Shown in pieces: positions 44,688 to 56,839 of a DNA stretch of 64,000 nt. Where the stretch lies: positions 1,674,001 to 1,738,000 of the forward strand of contig NC_049562.1 in assembly GCF_013368755.1 (NCBI RefSeq), given 5' to 3'. The stretch's first letter is position 1. The number at the start of each line of letters is the position of its first letter. The notes below the pieces were generated by a model, which saw nothing but the letters and a program-made list of their open reading frames with translations, searched no databases and was not told the origin of the DNA. Source of the stretch: Talaromyces rugulosus (lineage: Eukaryota; Ascomycota; Eurotiomycetes; Eurotiales; Trichocomaceae). Position numbers and translations under genes: made by a program.

Positions 44688-45704
44688 ATGACTCATCCAA
44701 TCATCCAAAACCTAGACACCCTGTATGATGCAGTGCGCAGCGAAGATGATACAGACCGTGCATACCGATATAACGACAAGTTTCTGTCAAATCATAGAAT
44801 ACGCCTCATCCCCTATGATTTTTCAAAGCCTCCCCCGAACGACACCAAACCCATGATGTTCTTCACCCGCTATTCGGCTTTCTCCGATAAATATCCCATT
44901 GATTTGAAGGCATTTGACAGCCCTGAGGATAGCGAGTTATTTCTACGCTATCACAACTTTGATCCAAAAGGAAGTTTTATGTCTCCAATGTCTCGTACCA
45001 GATACATTACAGATTATCTTCTGGAGTGGACAATTGGCGGACAAATACCACGAAAACTGCCATTAGGTTCAATGGATTTGCTCCCTTCTCGTAGCATCAG
45101 TCATGTTTGGTATTTGACATTCTATCCACATCTTTTTTTTAATGAATAATAACCCTGACTAAATAGCTTGCCTCATTACCTGTTGTCAAACAAGGACTAT
45201 CGGTGGGATATAGAAAACCGCCATGGGTGGAATTCTATGATTTTCGAATATAACAAGGTTCTTCCTCATGTCATTATCTTGTCGACTCATTTTAAAAATG
45301 TTGCCAATGGCACAATTCTACATGGGGAACTGGAACTCATTATCACAGCAATGAATGCCCGTGCCAAACAGCCCCTCGTGGAAGAAGAGGATGAGGATGA
45401 TGAGTCGAACTTGTTGTTTGCTGGTGAAAAGAGATTCCCGGTGCGTATACTTCATTATTGTTTACAAATACTCCTGAAACTAAAGCGGTACTAGGTGTTG
45501 ATGGTATCTATGGTAGCTCCTTCCCATGCAAGAATTCTTCATGCTTGCATGAACGAGGGCGAACTGTTAATCCGATTATCAAACCTCTACAATTTCGAGA
45601 AGAAGGTCCCTAGTCTTTTCGATTCCTTTTCGAGTTGGCTGTTGAGCTACCCCCAGAGCGAGCCTGATTTTCTCTCGCCACAAACGCACCTCCCCATGCG
45701 ATAG
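44688..45704 (+). CDS. Unknown-family protein, copy 2 of the inverted paralogous pair
   Basis: Three exons (44688-45109, 45167-45440, 45495-45704) give 301 residues. The start is ATG ACT CAT at 44688; a GTG six bases upstream is not needed. Shared blocks with copy 1: LYDAVRSEDDTD, FTRYSAFSDKYPID, SPMSRT, EWTIGGQIPRKLP, ENRHGW, FEYNKVLPHVIILSTHF, ILHGELELIITAMNARAKQP, KRFP, VLMVSMVAPSHARILHACMN, LSNLYNFEKKVPSLFDSFSS. An acidic insertion EEEDEDDESN is found only here. The second half is better conserved than the first. No known catalytic motif, signal peptide or membrane segment. Probably cytosolic; function unknown. Both copies read away from the central nuclease-like gene. Confidence 0.7.
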
Positions 45705-46263
45705 TGTTGGCAAATTCCATCATCCTTGTGTCCCATCACTTACTCATTTCTTGTTGTGCCCAATGGTTTTCTTTCTTTTCCCCAAGTTTTTCTTTAGTTG
45801 TTTCGATACTTTGCTCTTAGTTAGAACAGAACTACAAGGGCACGAATGAATTTTACCATAATATTCTGATTGTTGTCTGCACTATGTAACTATGAAAGTG
45901 CATTCATTACATATACACGTATTCACCGATTATACTCTCTTCCATTAACCATATACATTTGTCTGAGATGTGATATACGAAAAGTATCCATGCCGTAAAT
46001 TTATAACCCTGAAAACAAACACAACATCAGGCCGGAGCAAAATAAAAAGGAAAAGATAATGAAAATGAAAACAAACAATAACAGATGCTAAATCAAAAGA
46101 CATGCCGGAGGGATGAGCAAATGATGTGTGGTAATAATGTACAAGCTCATGCTCATTGATATGAGGTTATGAGACAGAATGAAACCGTTGTAGGCAACAA
46201 TGCAGATATCATCAAGCGCACCCAAGCAAAGCTGGGAGCGGATGTGCTCCAAGAATATACACT
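45705..46263. other. Right edge of the accessory island
   Basis: 559 bp of AT-rich DNA between copy 2 and the 3' end of KIN1. No ORF or repeat with support. Synteny of conserved genes resumes directly after it. Confidence 0.5.
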
Positions 46264-49200
46264 TTAAAGTCTCAAGGCATCTAGAATCCTCTTGGCCATC
46301 TCACGATACTGCCACATACCACCAGACACTTTCTTAAACTGCAGACCATGCAAAGAGAGCAGTGGGAACTTGACAATGACAATCTCGAACCGTAAAACCA
46401 GGTTCTCCCCAGTATCGCTCTGGACACGCGTGGTAGTCTCCCCCACGACTCGCTCACCCACCGTTGCGTTGTTGTTTTCGCGTTGTGGCACGTACTCGTC
46501 CGAGTCTTCCGAGTTGGTAACAAAGCTACGGTCCGGTGGACCTTGGTTGCGGCGAGCAAAACGCGATGAATGGGTAGCTTTCGAGTCTTCTCTTGCTTCC
46601 TCTGTCCCACGTAATCCACCGAAACTGATTCTTCGTTTGTTATTGGTGATTTGACCCTGTCTCTCCGGGCTCGATGGTCTAGCATCATGGATGCGATCAA
46701 GGTCGATACTAGGTGCATGTCGGCAGCTAAATCCACCTTTGATTTCCGTGTATTCGACATTCAGTTGTTTCAGGACACGGATGATGTCGGCACGAATGAA
46801 CGTAAGCGGCTTGCTGCTGGTCGTCGAAACGCTAAACAGGCCCTTGAGGTAGACGGGCTTGGCAAAGTCTTCACCTGTGTTTGCATTTTCCAGCGCAGTC
46901 CCATTGCCAGACAAATCAACGTCGTCGCCATCCTCTGGAACAGTTGCTTCTCGTACCTCCTCCCGGCGCGCTCTGCGGGCTTGGATGCTCTCACGTCGTG
47001 CGTGCCCAAGGGACTTGGTTCGTGTGGTCGAGGTTCGGCTTCCTGGCTTAGCCTCGTGTGCTGCGGCGGAATCACCGAGTTTGGATTTCTGTGCATCGGG
47101 TGCCAAATGATCCGAGCCGCTGGTGAGAGGCGTCTCGTTGATGGCGGCTCCGTCAACTTCAGGAGCATGCTTCCGAGCCAACCGACGGGATCGATAATCT
47201 GCAGAGTTGACGCTGGTAGATCTCTCCAAGAATTTGCTAGACTGTGATCCATGACCGGCTGATGCTGGGGCTCGTAGGAGATCTTGATGTTGTGGTTGAC
47301 TATCCGAGGTATGGATCGTGGTTGGCGATGGCTCCGCGCGTCGAGGCCTTCTCAGACTAAAGCCGCGATGTGGTGTCGAAATCGACTCGGTAGGAGGCTG
47401 TACGTTAAGGCTGGGCATATGAGGCGAAGTGACCTTCTCTCGTTCATTGGGATCACGTCCCCGATCCTTGACTCTTCGAGTGCTAAAGCGTCTCAAGATA
47501 CCGGCAGCAGTGCTCTCTTTTCTGGCCGGAGCATCTTGTTGCGGCACTGCAAGACTGGGGGTAGCAGCACCGGTAGATGCGCCAAGGTGCATCTTATTCA
47601 AACCATCTGCAATTTCGCCATCACCATGAGTTCTTGCGCGCGGACGATTCCTGGCACTGGTATCTCTGGTTCCTGGAACATCGTATTGATTTGTGTATGC
47701 GGCTTCGGGGGGCGGTAAATCAGGCATCTTTAACATCACATCCGATGGAATAGAAAGTGCTCCAGGGGATTTGGCAGTCCTCTCCCGGTCAAGCTTCTCC
47801 TTGACCAAGAAGTAGACTGAGACGAGAGGACTATATGCATTCAATGGGTCGTTTCCAAGCTGAACAGCCTCAACAGACGGATTCGAAAGGGTGTCCCTGC
47901 TCGCAGAGTTCCGCCTCCGGTAGAAATCGAAGACGCCGCCGCGTTTCTTGTCACCGGAAATGTTGGGAATAGCCTGTTCCCGAGTGAAAGTCTTGAGGGC
48001 GTATTGGTACTCTTCCGACTCCAGAGTCTTTGTTAGTTGTGCTGTGATGTATTCCGGGGGGCCAAAGTCGAAACCGGTCATTTTCTCTACCACCTCGGCA
48101 TCCAGTGGTAATTGGAGGGGTTCACGTGTTGGGAGATAGTTCTCCGGGGCGCCGTTGAATCCTTTTGTCATCCACGGGTGATTCATAATTTCAGCCAGGC
48201 TTGCTCGTTGTTTGGGATCGGTGACCAGCATCCGAGAGATGATATGGCGGCATTCTAGGGGAAGAGTTAATAAATAGATTAAAAAGGAATCGTAAAAGAA
48301 GGGCTTGACAAACCAGCTGTTAGGCCTTGAGGGTATTCCACCACGCCCTTTTTAATCTTGGCGTGCAGATTGGGCATGCTCTGGTCGTCAAAGGGGACCT
48401 TGCCGCAGACGAGAACATACAGGACGATGCCAAAGCTCCACACGTCGACTTCGGGGCCAGCATACGGTCTTGCTTGGAGGAGCTCGGGGGCAGCAAAGTA
48501 GAGACTGCCACAGTAGGTGCGCAGATGGCTTCTTGGAGAAAAGAGGTTGCTCAAGCCGAAATCGATAATCTTAATGTCGCCTGTTTTGCTGATCAAGATG
48601 TTCTCGATCTTCAGGTCACGGTGGACTATGCTGTTGCGGTGGCAGTAGTCCAAGGCGCTCGCAATCTGCCGAGCAAACTTCCTTGCTTGCTTCTCCTTGA
48701 GTTTCCCGTGCGAGATGATGTAGTCGAGCATCTGGCCGCCGTTGACATATTCAAACAGCATGTACCAGTGGTAGGGAGTGCGCACGACATCGCGCATGCC
48801 GCAGACATACGGATGGTCGACGAGAGATACGATCGCGGCCTCTCTCGCAGTGCGAATCTCCTTGGAGCGGTCGGCCCGCTCTGCGTCTCTCCCACTGCGA
48901 TGGTCATCGCTGGATTGCCTGGGGATGACCTTGACGGCGACCTGAAACAGAAGAGGGGTTATGGTTAGTTTCGGGGACGACCAAAAAACCAAGCACGTAT
49001 GACGACTTACCTGCTCGCCAGTTTCTATATTCTTCGCAATCTTCACCTTGCCCATGCTCCCAGCGCCAATGGTCTTGCCGAGCGCCCATTGACCGGTCGG
49101 GGTCGAGATCATGGTGCGGCGCTTGGGCTGCATAGCTGGCTGCTCGGGCGCAGCAGCAGCAGCGGCGGCAGCAGCGGCGGCCTTGGGGTCGACGGCGGTC

Positions 49201-49619
49201 CCAACCATATTGTTGTTATTGCTGAGACTATTCCGGTGGGATCGCGACGAGGAGCGGCGGTGGTGAGCAGGGCCAGCAGCAGCAGGCACCCGCACGGAGT
49301 CAGTGCGGTACGAGGGCGGGCGCTCCTGAGAACGTTCTCGCGAGGCTTCCCGGCGATACGGCGGCGGCGGCGGCGGCGTCGGGCGAGCAGCGATGCTGGG
49401 GTTGTTCTCAAAGTCGCGGCGAGCAATCTCTGCAAAGGCCGCGTAGCTGGACGGCGGACGGCGATCGTACGACTGGGCTCTCGAGGGCGAGCGATGGCGG
49501 GAATATGACGATGATTGAGATGATGATGTCGGGGGCCTGTTGGTGGTGCTGCGCGCCCTGTGGGGAAGGTCCGGCGCTGGGGGACGGGACGACGAGTGGC
49601 TGCGGACAGCCGAGGGCAT
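46264..49619 (-). CDS. KIN1: Serine/threonine kinase Kin1 (PAR-1/MARK family)
   Basis: Three exons (49619-49011, 48941-48314, 48254-46264) give 1075 residues. A disordered Ser/Arg/Pro-rich N-terminus with a polyalanine run ([15 protein letters not shown]) precedes the kinase domain: [14 protein letters not shown] (Gly loop), VAVKVIP (Lys), [53 protein letters not shown] long variable linker leads to a C-terminal KA1 domain ending [29 protein letters not shown], quoted here as the final 29 residues only in outline ([11 protein letters not shown], then [13 protein letters not shown]). The family acts in polarity, exocytosis and septation at the cell cortex, and KA1 binds acidic phospholipids. 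The start is the first ATG in frame; the codon seven residues upstream is TTG. Confidence 0.93.
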
Positions 49620-50582
49620 TATTGCAGTGGAACTGTCCAAGTACTTCTTTTTTTGGCTTTAAAAAAAAGAGTTCTGCCTTTTCTGTCTTTGGGTGCGTTA
49701 TCTTCTTTGCTGTCGTCTTCTCTCTCTCTCTTCTCCGCGACTGCTGCTCTCATTGACCTGCGGATGGGCTGTAATCACGATACAAGAGCCAAGAGCCTAG
49801 AGGATGATGCTAAAGTGACTAGTGAGCACGCAGACTGACATCTCGACTCTGACAGAGAGGAGCAGCGAGGGGGATAAAATACCCTGGATAATATGCCAGT
49901 CGAGAGAGAGAGAGCATACAGGTCAAGCTGCAGGGCGGTGGCTGGTGGGCTCTTATTAGTCACTGCAGGCAGATGCATCATGAGTATTGTTACCGTACGA
50001 CAAGCTGTCTGTGTATTATTGCTGGATGCGGCGTGCCGATCACCGTGAAGCGCCCAGGAAGAAAGGCGAGGAATGTCTCGAGCAAGTGCAACCAAGGGGA
50101 ATAAGCAGAGTAAAGAAGAAGAAGAGGAGGAGGAAGAGGAAGACAAAACAAGCAAGGGAAGCTCCGTTCAGCTCAGCTCAGCTCACGCGGCGGCGTGACT
50201 TGATCAAACACTCACGATAATGACGAGGACTGCGCCCCACTGCCTCTGCTGCCCAAGGGCCCAGCCACCGCTGTATTGTATGCATACAACAAACTTACTG
50301 TGGATACTCTTAGTATACAATGACCTTGTCGAGATTATTATTTTTATTATTACAAGCCAAATAATTCCATCATTTACCAGCTCCAATAATATTTTGGCAT
50401 GTGCTAATTAAGCACCAGCCACAGCGGCTGTGGCTGGTGCGCCAAGCCCGCATCGGCGCCTGCCAAGCTTGACCCAGCGATCCGCGGCAGGTGATTGTGA
50501 TTCATCGTCCATTATTCACTTGCACCTCTTGACCCCGACGACTCGTTGATCTTCGCCTTCTTCTGTTCTTGCTGGCCTCGTG
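49620..50582. promoter_or_regulatory. Divergent promoter region KIN1 / G-patch gene
   Basis: 963 bp between outward-reading genes. It contains GAGA-repeat sequence near 49902-49914, a GAA/GGA-rich tract near 50110-50145 and a CAGCTCAGCTCAGCTC triplet near 50170-50184. An inverted repeat (CACCAGCCACAGC / GCTGTGGCTGGTG) lies at about 50413-50440. No ORF supported. Confidence 0.5.
50413..50440. repeat. Perfect inverted repeat, potential hairpin
   Basis: CACCAGCCACAGC is followed after two bases (GG) by GCTGTGGCTGGTG, a 13-bp stem. It lies about 145 bp upstream of the G-patch gene start and could form a cruciform in DNA or a hairpin in a leader RNA. Confidence 0.8.
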
Positions 50583-52783
50583 ATGGCGGGCAAGCGACCG
50601 CGCGCCGCCTTCGAGGCCGACCTCCAGGCCCAGCAGTCTCCCTACGCTTTCTTTGGCACCCCGCTGCCACCACTGGACCCCAGTGTCAGGGACGATGGCT
50701 CCTACGTGCCCGTCTGGAAGCAAGAAGTGACCGATGAGCGCGGCCGCAAGCGATTGCACGGCGCGTTCACCGGAGGATACAGCGCCGGGTGAGCTCACGG
50801 TCCATGCTACCCAAGGAACATATGGACTAAAATCGGTTTTTGTGATACAGGTATTTCAACACCGTGGGCTCCAAAGAAGGATGGGCCCCCTCGACCTTTA
50901 TTTCTTCGCGGTCAAATCGCGCCGCCAAGGCACAACAGCAGCAAGTCGAGGATTTCATGGACGAGGAAGACCTCCGCGAGGCCGAGGAGTCAAAACAGCT
51001 GGAGACCTCGGGCGACTTTGCCGCGTTCGGTTCTACCCAGTCTTATCTTACCGGCCGAGGTGGCATCATGGATCTTTTCAAGGCCGGTGGCGAGACCATG
51101 GGCGTAAAGCTTCTGAAGAAAATGGGCTGGCGAGAAGGACAAGGCATTGGACCGAAAGTCCGACGAAAAGCTGACCTGGGTGATGCTGCACCACATGGAG
51201 GAGAAGAGCATACACACCTTTTTGCTCCCGAAAATGCCCCAACAGTGACCTTTGTCCGAAAGACGGATCACAAGGGCCTCGGCTTTGAAGGAGAAGCGCG
51301 TCTGGAGTCGAGCCTGCAGTCAGAAAGCAAACCTGCAGACAACGAGGACGAGGACGACGCTGATTCATTCTTCAGTCAACGCTTAGACTCTCGCAAAAAG
51401 TCAAAGGAGAAAAAGCCTGCCCGCCGTGGTGCATTTGGGGTTGGCGTGCTTAATGACACCGGATCAGATGACGAGGACCCGTACTCAATGGGACCGCAGA
51501 TTTCCTACAACCGTACTATTGGAGGAGACAAGAAAAAGAAGAAATCCAAAGGGATTGACGGCGGCAAGCTCCCAGTCGGCTCGGCAAATCCACTTTTAAC
51601 CAGCAAGCCGGTCTTCATCTCAAAGAAGACGTCTCTAGCAGGCTTTCGCAAGTGCCATGACGGCCGTTTACCGCTCGATGGTTTCACTCTCGCTGACGCC
51701 ATTTCGAATATTTCTCTTTCTTCTGAAAAAACCTTTTCTCCCCCCCAAATACCCCAGGGCTGGAAATCGTCAAAGGCTCCCATTGCCGACAGAGATACAT
51801 CTGCTTACACATCGACTGCTGATGCCGCAAAAGCCTCCAAGCTTGATCCCAAGACCCGTGCCGAGCTCTTGGGTGAGGACCAGCTTCCCGGTAAATCAAT
51901 ATTTGATTGGATGACCCCCGAGGGCAGAGAAAAGATTGTCAGGTTGACTGGCAGAACCGATCTACCTCCAGCTTTGGGAGAAAAGGCTCCGAAAGGATAC
52001 GGAATATCAGATGCTGAGAAGCGTAGGAACTTGTGGGATCTCGTTCCGAACCTTGATAAGGCCGCTGCGGTCCAGGCTCTAGAAAGAGCAGTGGGAGGCT
52101 GGATGCCTTACTCGGAGGATGAAAACAAGAGGCAGCGCTATCGTAGTTTCCTAGAAGTACGGGCTGGCTTAAAAGAAGGCCTTCCAGACCGCCTGCCGGG
52201 GTCGACAACAAATGCATGGGCTATAGAAATGCATGAATTCGCCAGAGCTGCCGAAGTCTTCAGGCCTGTTTCCGGCGTGATGGCCTCGCGCTTCACGTCT
52301 GCCAGCACTGCTCCTAAACTGGGATCGGACCAGCGAGATGCCACTTCATCTCAGTCTCTATTAAGCCGCCCAGCAGCGAAACCAGAGGATCCTGCCGAGG
52401 CAGCAGCCAAGATTGGCATGTTTGGGCAGATGACCCGCAGCACGCTGTCTTTCTTCCCAACTCGTCTGCTGTGTAAGCGACTCAACATTAAGCCACCAGC
52501 TCACGTTCAGCTTGATCCGGGCGATGTAGCAGAAGGGGAGTCGCGGCCCTCAGCTCGTCCAGCCGGCAGCTCCTCCCGGTTAGATCTTGTTTCTCAGGAT
52601 GTAATGAACCAGCTTCTCTCCGAATCTGCCACGGCTGCTACTCAAGAATCGGGGAAGCCTACAGCGGCACCCGCTCCCATTGTCATCGAACCAGAAAAGA
52701 ACGAAGCGCTTGAAGCAGAGCGGCCTGGCGAAGCCGTTTTTAAAGCCATATTTGGCAGTGACGACGAAAGTGAGGAAGAATGA
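50583..52783 (+). CDS. G-patch domain protein (GPATCH1/TGH-type, DUF1604), pre-mRNA splicing
   Basis: Two exons (50583-50788, 50851-52783) give 712 residues. The N-terminal DUF1604-type region has [34 protein letters not shown] (split by the intron) and PSTFISSR. The G-patch follows at about residues 160-190: [21 protein letters not shown] middle block ([30 protein letters not shown]) and an acidic C-terminus ([10 protein letters not shown]) complete it. G-patch proteins activate DEAH helicases; this subfamily associates with the spliceosome and small-RNA processing in plants and animals. The start ATG follows a GTG three bases earlier and matches the expected MAGKRPR beginning. Confidence 0.88.
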
Positions 52784-53780
52784 GCCATTCATTGTATTAT
52801 GGTAGGTACCTCGACAGACGCTATTAAAAACTGTAAAATAAAGGCGCAAGCCTTGTACGATATTAGACAATTCTACGGATGATACAATCAACGTTTTTTT
52901 TTTATCGTATGCAAGCCATAATGAACGCTGTCAGCGTTTGGGGACTCGGGCATAACAGCCATAAACGCAAGTACTGCTAGTAATTAGTACCACTGTGTAG
53001 TAGTACGCATGATCACATGCGCATGCGACTGCAACAATAATGCTCCATTCCCAAAGTGGTAATATGGACCTATTTATAGTACTATATTTACTCTGGGGCT
53101 ATTCTTGAATATTTTCTTCTCTCGAGAAAACAACAATAAACACAATGTGATTTCCCACAAAGTCATGACATTAATCATGTAAATAGCGCATGGCAACATT
53201 AAGCGTTGCATGAGCAGGAGCTGACGTACGGTAATTAGTCGTACGACGCGGCGGCGGCGGCGGCGGTCTTTAGCCTCCTCGCCCGTCAAGAAAGCTCATC
53301 CTCCTTCCCCTCATCTTGCTGTGCTAGAACAAGGGCGCCTTTTCGCACATCTCACGCCGCTTGTCTGTGTAGGCCCGTGCTTGCTAGCTGCTAGGTTCAC
53401 TCCTCTCCTCTCTCTCTCTCTCGAGGTCAAAGTCAACTCTTGCTCGCATCCCTTGTCCGGTGGCCCGCGCCAACCCCGATCCTGGTTGTTGACCATGCGT
53501 GTGATGCTGTTCCATCCAATACGTACTGTCCGTCGTCCTTTTGCGTCAACTGAGTAACAGACAGCATCTTGAGCAACCCTTGTGCAGGCCTTGTCGCAAA
53601 CCGCCATCCTTCATCAGCGCCACCACTGCGGTTCATACTCGATTCATAGCCGGTGAAACCGGCCCACAACAGCCGTCGCTTCCCCAAAGCATTTCCCCCG
53701 AATCTTATCTGTTTTGTTTCAGCCGAATCGCCGGTCTATACCTCTACTTTACTCGGAGTTCTCGACGCACATCATGCAAG
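52784..53780. other. Spacer before the ubiquitin-domain gene
   Basis: 1 kb, with a CGG microsatellite near 53248-53270 and a CT-repeat near 53408-53423. The last 400 bp are C/T-rich and probably promoter and leader. A short uORF-like ATG (53774) overlaps the start region of the next gene. No other gene seen. Confidence 0.5.
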
Positions 53781-54864
53781 ATGGTGAGTGGTTCATTGTC
53801 TTGGTCGGCGCATTTGTTCTAGCCAGCCGATCACTGTGTCGCAATATTGCGGATTTCTAACCCTTGGTTGTAATCACAGGGCTGCTGTTTTTCTCGTTCG
53901 AATAATGGCCCAGAGGCGTCCCAGTCCCCGGCTGCGACACAAGAGACCTACGTAGACTCTCTTGCTCATGCCGGACGCTCGGAGCTTTCTCCAGGTCAGC
54001 AAACTGAAACGACGACGACGACGACGACGACAACGCCCAGCCATCGTTCGCGTAGAAGGACAAATTACCAGGATACACCACTACCGCTAGATGAGCATTA
54101 CAACCAGCCCATTCGCCCACACGTATGGCGCAGCAAGCGGCGCACCTGGACATCAACACAACTTGCCAAGGAGCGAGAAGAGTTCTGGGATACTCGGGTT
54201 ACGGGGCGGTCCGAAGTGTGGGCTGCTCTCCGTACTGCAATCTCTCTGCTGCAGGAAAGCAATACCGAGACGGCTCAGGGGATCATAGATGCCGCGGGTA
54301 TCACAGTGCCGACTGGGGATCTCTGCGAGGGCTGTTACGATGAAAACGGAGCTCTGTATCGAGTACCTCAGTGCATCGCTAGTGATCCCAGCAACATCGT
54401 GGACGAAACTCTGTCCGGGGCTGAGGATGAGCCGGATGAGGATCTCGATGATGACGGCATATCTGATCGCAAAATAATACCCGAAGAGTCTGGCGACGAG
54501 CTTATACCGGACGACATACAGAGGCGCCGAGAGGAGAAAGGGAAAATGAGTGAACGCGATATGATCAAGGTCCGGGCTCGCCTCAGTGATCGAGGAGGGC
54601 CGGATGTGACCATTTCCCTGGGCAAGACCCAGAGCGTTGGCATGTTGGCTCGTAGAATCCAGAACGAAGCCAATGTTTGTTTTTTGATTACATCAAGATA
54701 TTCCTCCTACTAACTTGTACTAGATACCAAACCATCAACGAGTCCGCATCGCCTACCTAGGTCGAATGCTAAAAGAACATGAATCCTTGCTTGACCAAGG
54801 ATGGAACCAAAACCACATCATCAATGCACTGATTGTCTCCAGGCCATCTTTTAATTTCTCGTGA
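53781..54864 (+). CDS. Ubiquitin-domain protein, UBTD1/DC-UbP type, with predicted N-terminal acylation
   Basis: Three exons (53781-53783, 53880-54674, 54724-54864) give 312 residues. Exon 1 supplies only the ATG; exon 2 begins GGC TGC TGT, giving MGCCFSRSNNG, a textbook N-myristoylation plus palmitoylation signal. The N-terminal UBTD domain contains YNQPIRPHVWRSKRRTWTSTQLAKER, written here in two parts (YNQPIRPHVW, RTWTSTQLAKER), then EFWDTRVTGRSEVW, AQGIIDAAGITVPTG and CEGCYDENG.LYRVP. A ubiquitin-like domain ends the protein (VRARLSDRGGPDVTISL, VRIAYLGRMLKE). A Thr run (TTTTTTTTT) is encoded by an ACG repeat at about 54010-54033. Family members bridge E2 enzymes and substrates; the membrane location is inferred from MGCC. 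Confidence 0.85.
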
Positions 54865-55484
54865 CAGTCGAGTCACAATTTCATTTATGAGGAAGATTTA
54901 TCAAAGTCTCAGAGAGCTTTTATTATTATTATTATTGATATCATCACCGGAGTTGTATCTGTTATTTGCACAATACCCCTATTGTTTTGTTTTCTTCCTG
55001 GTCATCCAGTGGCAGGCCATGTCAGAATCTCCATCGTTTTTACTATCTACTGTGTGTCATATATTATCCACACGTTTTTCATCTGTTTCTTAAATCTGGT
55101 GCAGGCTCATCTACTTATCATTTCCAGTATATCAATTATACGTAATGGGTGGGAGCTGAGCTAATATTTGAAGCTGGCTCGAGTTGACAGACGAACTAAT
55201 TCCATTTCGCAATTATTACTTTAAACGTATCTTTATCTTCAGCAATAATGAGTCCAGACATTGATATTGATAGTCCAAGGCATTGACCAATGAATGGCGG
55301 GCAAAAGCGGTGAACAGCGGAGACAAGCCTTCCAAAGGCAGAAAAAAAAAGTTGCGGCATTACGCTGAATATCTTCAACATCACATCTTAGTCCCTCGGG
55401 AAAATCAAAAAAAGCTCAAGAATATTCTGTTTTATTCCTCGGAATTTAAAAGAGGGAAAATAACAGCCCAGAGGCTTAGACGCC
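54865..55484. other. Spacer before RRP1
   Basis: 620 bp, AT-rich with an ATT/TTA microsatellite near 54918-54936. No supported gene. Confidence 0.5.
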
Positions 55485-55747
55485 ATGGCTACCAGAACAG
55501 ACAGCGCGGACCAGATCCAGAAGACGCCTTTTGTGAAAGAATTGGCTGCAAGTGGTAAGCTTGGGACTTGGGACCCGAATATCCTGATGCAATGACTGAC
55601 TGTGATACAAATATGTAGACCGGAAAACACGCGACAAGGCCCTAGAATCGCTGTCTCGCTTTTTGCGCGCTCGCCGAGATTTGTCTCTCTTGGAACTGTT
55701 GAAGATTTGGAAAGGCCTGTTTTTCTGTGAGTTCTTTTTTTTTCCTC

Positions 55748-55787
<40 letters not shown>

Positions 55788-56649
55788 CCGGCAAATTGCT
55801 TATTTAGTACCAGGCTTCTACCACTCCGACCGTCCCCTCACCCAACAAGCGCTCGCCCGTGAGCTTTCATACACCCTCGTCCCCAGCCTGCCGCGCGAGA
55901 GCCGACTGCGATTCCTGCGCGCGTTCTGGATTACCATTGGTCGCGACTTCCATGCTCTCGACCGGGTACGACTTGACAAGTACTTGTTCCTGATCAGGTG
56001 TTACGTCGGTGTCGCTTTTGAGGTGTATCTCAAGGGAAAAATTAGTCCGTCTGATAATAACGGCATCGCTGAAGACGGGCAAAAGAAGAGGAAAAGACAG
56101 GATAAAAAAGATAAAAAGGCGAATGGGAAGAGAAGGAAGCAGAGCACCGAAGAAGAAGAGGAAGAATCAACACATCATGAAGAAGAGGAAGAGGAAGAGG
56201 AAGACGGAACCGAGAAATGGAGCGCGCTAGAGTCGTACATCACCCTTCTCGAAAACGGACCTCTTTGCCCTATCAACTTTGATCCAACAGAAAACGACGG
56301 TTCCAAAAAGTCAGAGGAAGATTCGATACCAATGCCGCATGGGCCCGATGGCCTGCGGTACCACATCACCGATATCTGGCTCGATGAGCTTGCCAAAGTC
56401 ATTGATAAGGACGAGGACGGATCTAATGAAGTGGCCCTGAAGGATCGCTATGATATCCCCATGGACCTATTGCTGCGGCCCTTTGAGAAACTGAACAAGG
56501 AAAGCCCGACAAAGTCAGTCAGACAGAGGGCCTCAGAAGAGGTTCTGAAAGATGAAAGACTGGTTCAATGGGGGTTTAAAGAAAAAGTCGTCGAAGATGA
56601 TAATAGTGAAGAAGACGAAGACGAAGAATGGGGTGGGCTGGATGATTAA
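55485..56649 (+). CDS. RRP1: Ribosomal RNA processing protein 1 (Rrp1/Nop52)
   Basis: Three exons (55485-55554, 55619-55726, 55814-56649) give 337 residues. The Nop52 domain shows KTPFVKELAAS, TRDKALESLSRFLR, LLELLKIWKGLFFCFYHSDRPLTQ (in two parts across the intron), LRFLRAFWITIGRDFHALDRVRLDK and VGVAFEVYL. A long Lys/Glu-rich insert (KKRKRQDKKDKKANGKRRK, then EEEEE) and an acidic end follow. The family acts in the nucleolus on 27S pre-rRNA and 60S assembly. The acceptor CAG at 55811-55813 was preferred over the nearer TTTAG because only it yields the conserved FYHSDRP. Intron 2 holds a (TA)n tract. Confidence 0.9.
55757..55791. repeat. (TA)n microsatellite inside RRP1 intron 2
   Basis: About 30 bases of alternating T and A follow an A8 run. 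The tract lies between the GTGAGT donor and the CAG acceptor and is likely length-variable. Confidence 0.85.
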
Positions 56650-56839
56650 ATTCCTCTACTTTCCATGTCGTTGTCATCTTAGATAAAGAAAAAAAAATTG
56701 CAATTGTAAATGTTTCCATGGTAATCTTCTATTTCCTAGGATCGTGGGCTCTACAATTCGATCCTCACTGGGGTATCATACAGCGAAATAAAAATATACA
56801 AGATATCAAGTCGACGAGGATATCCCTCATCCTTCCAAC

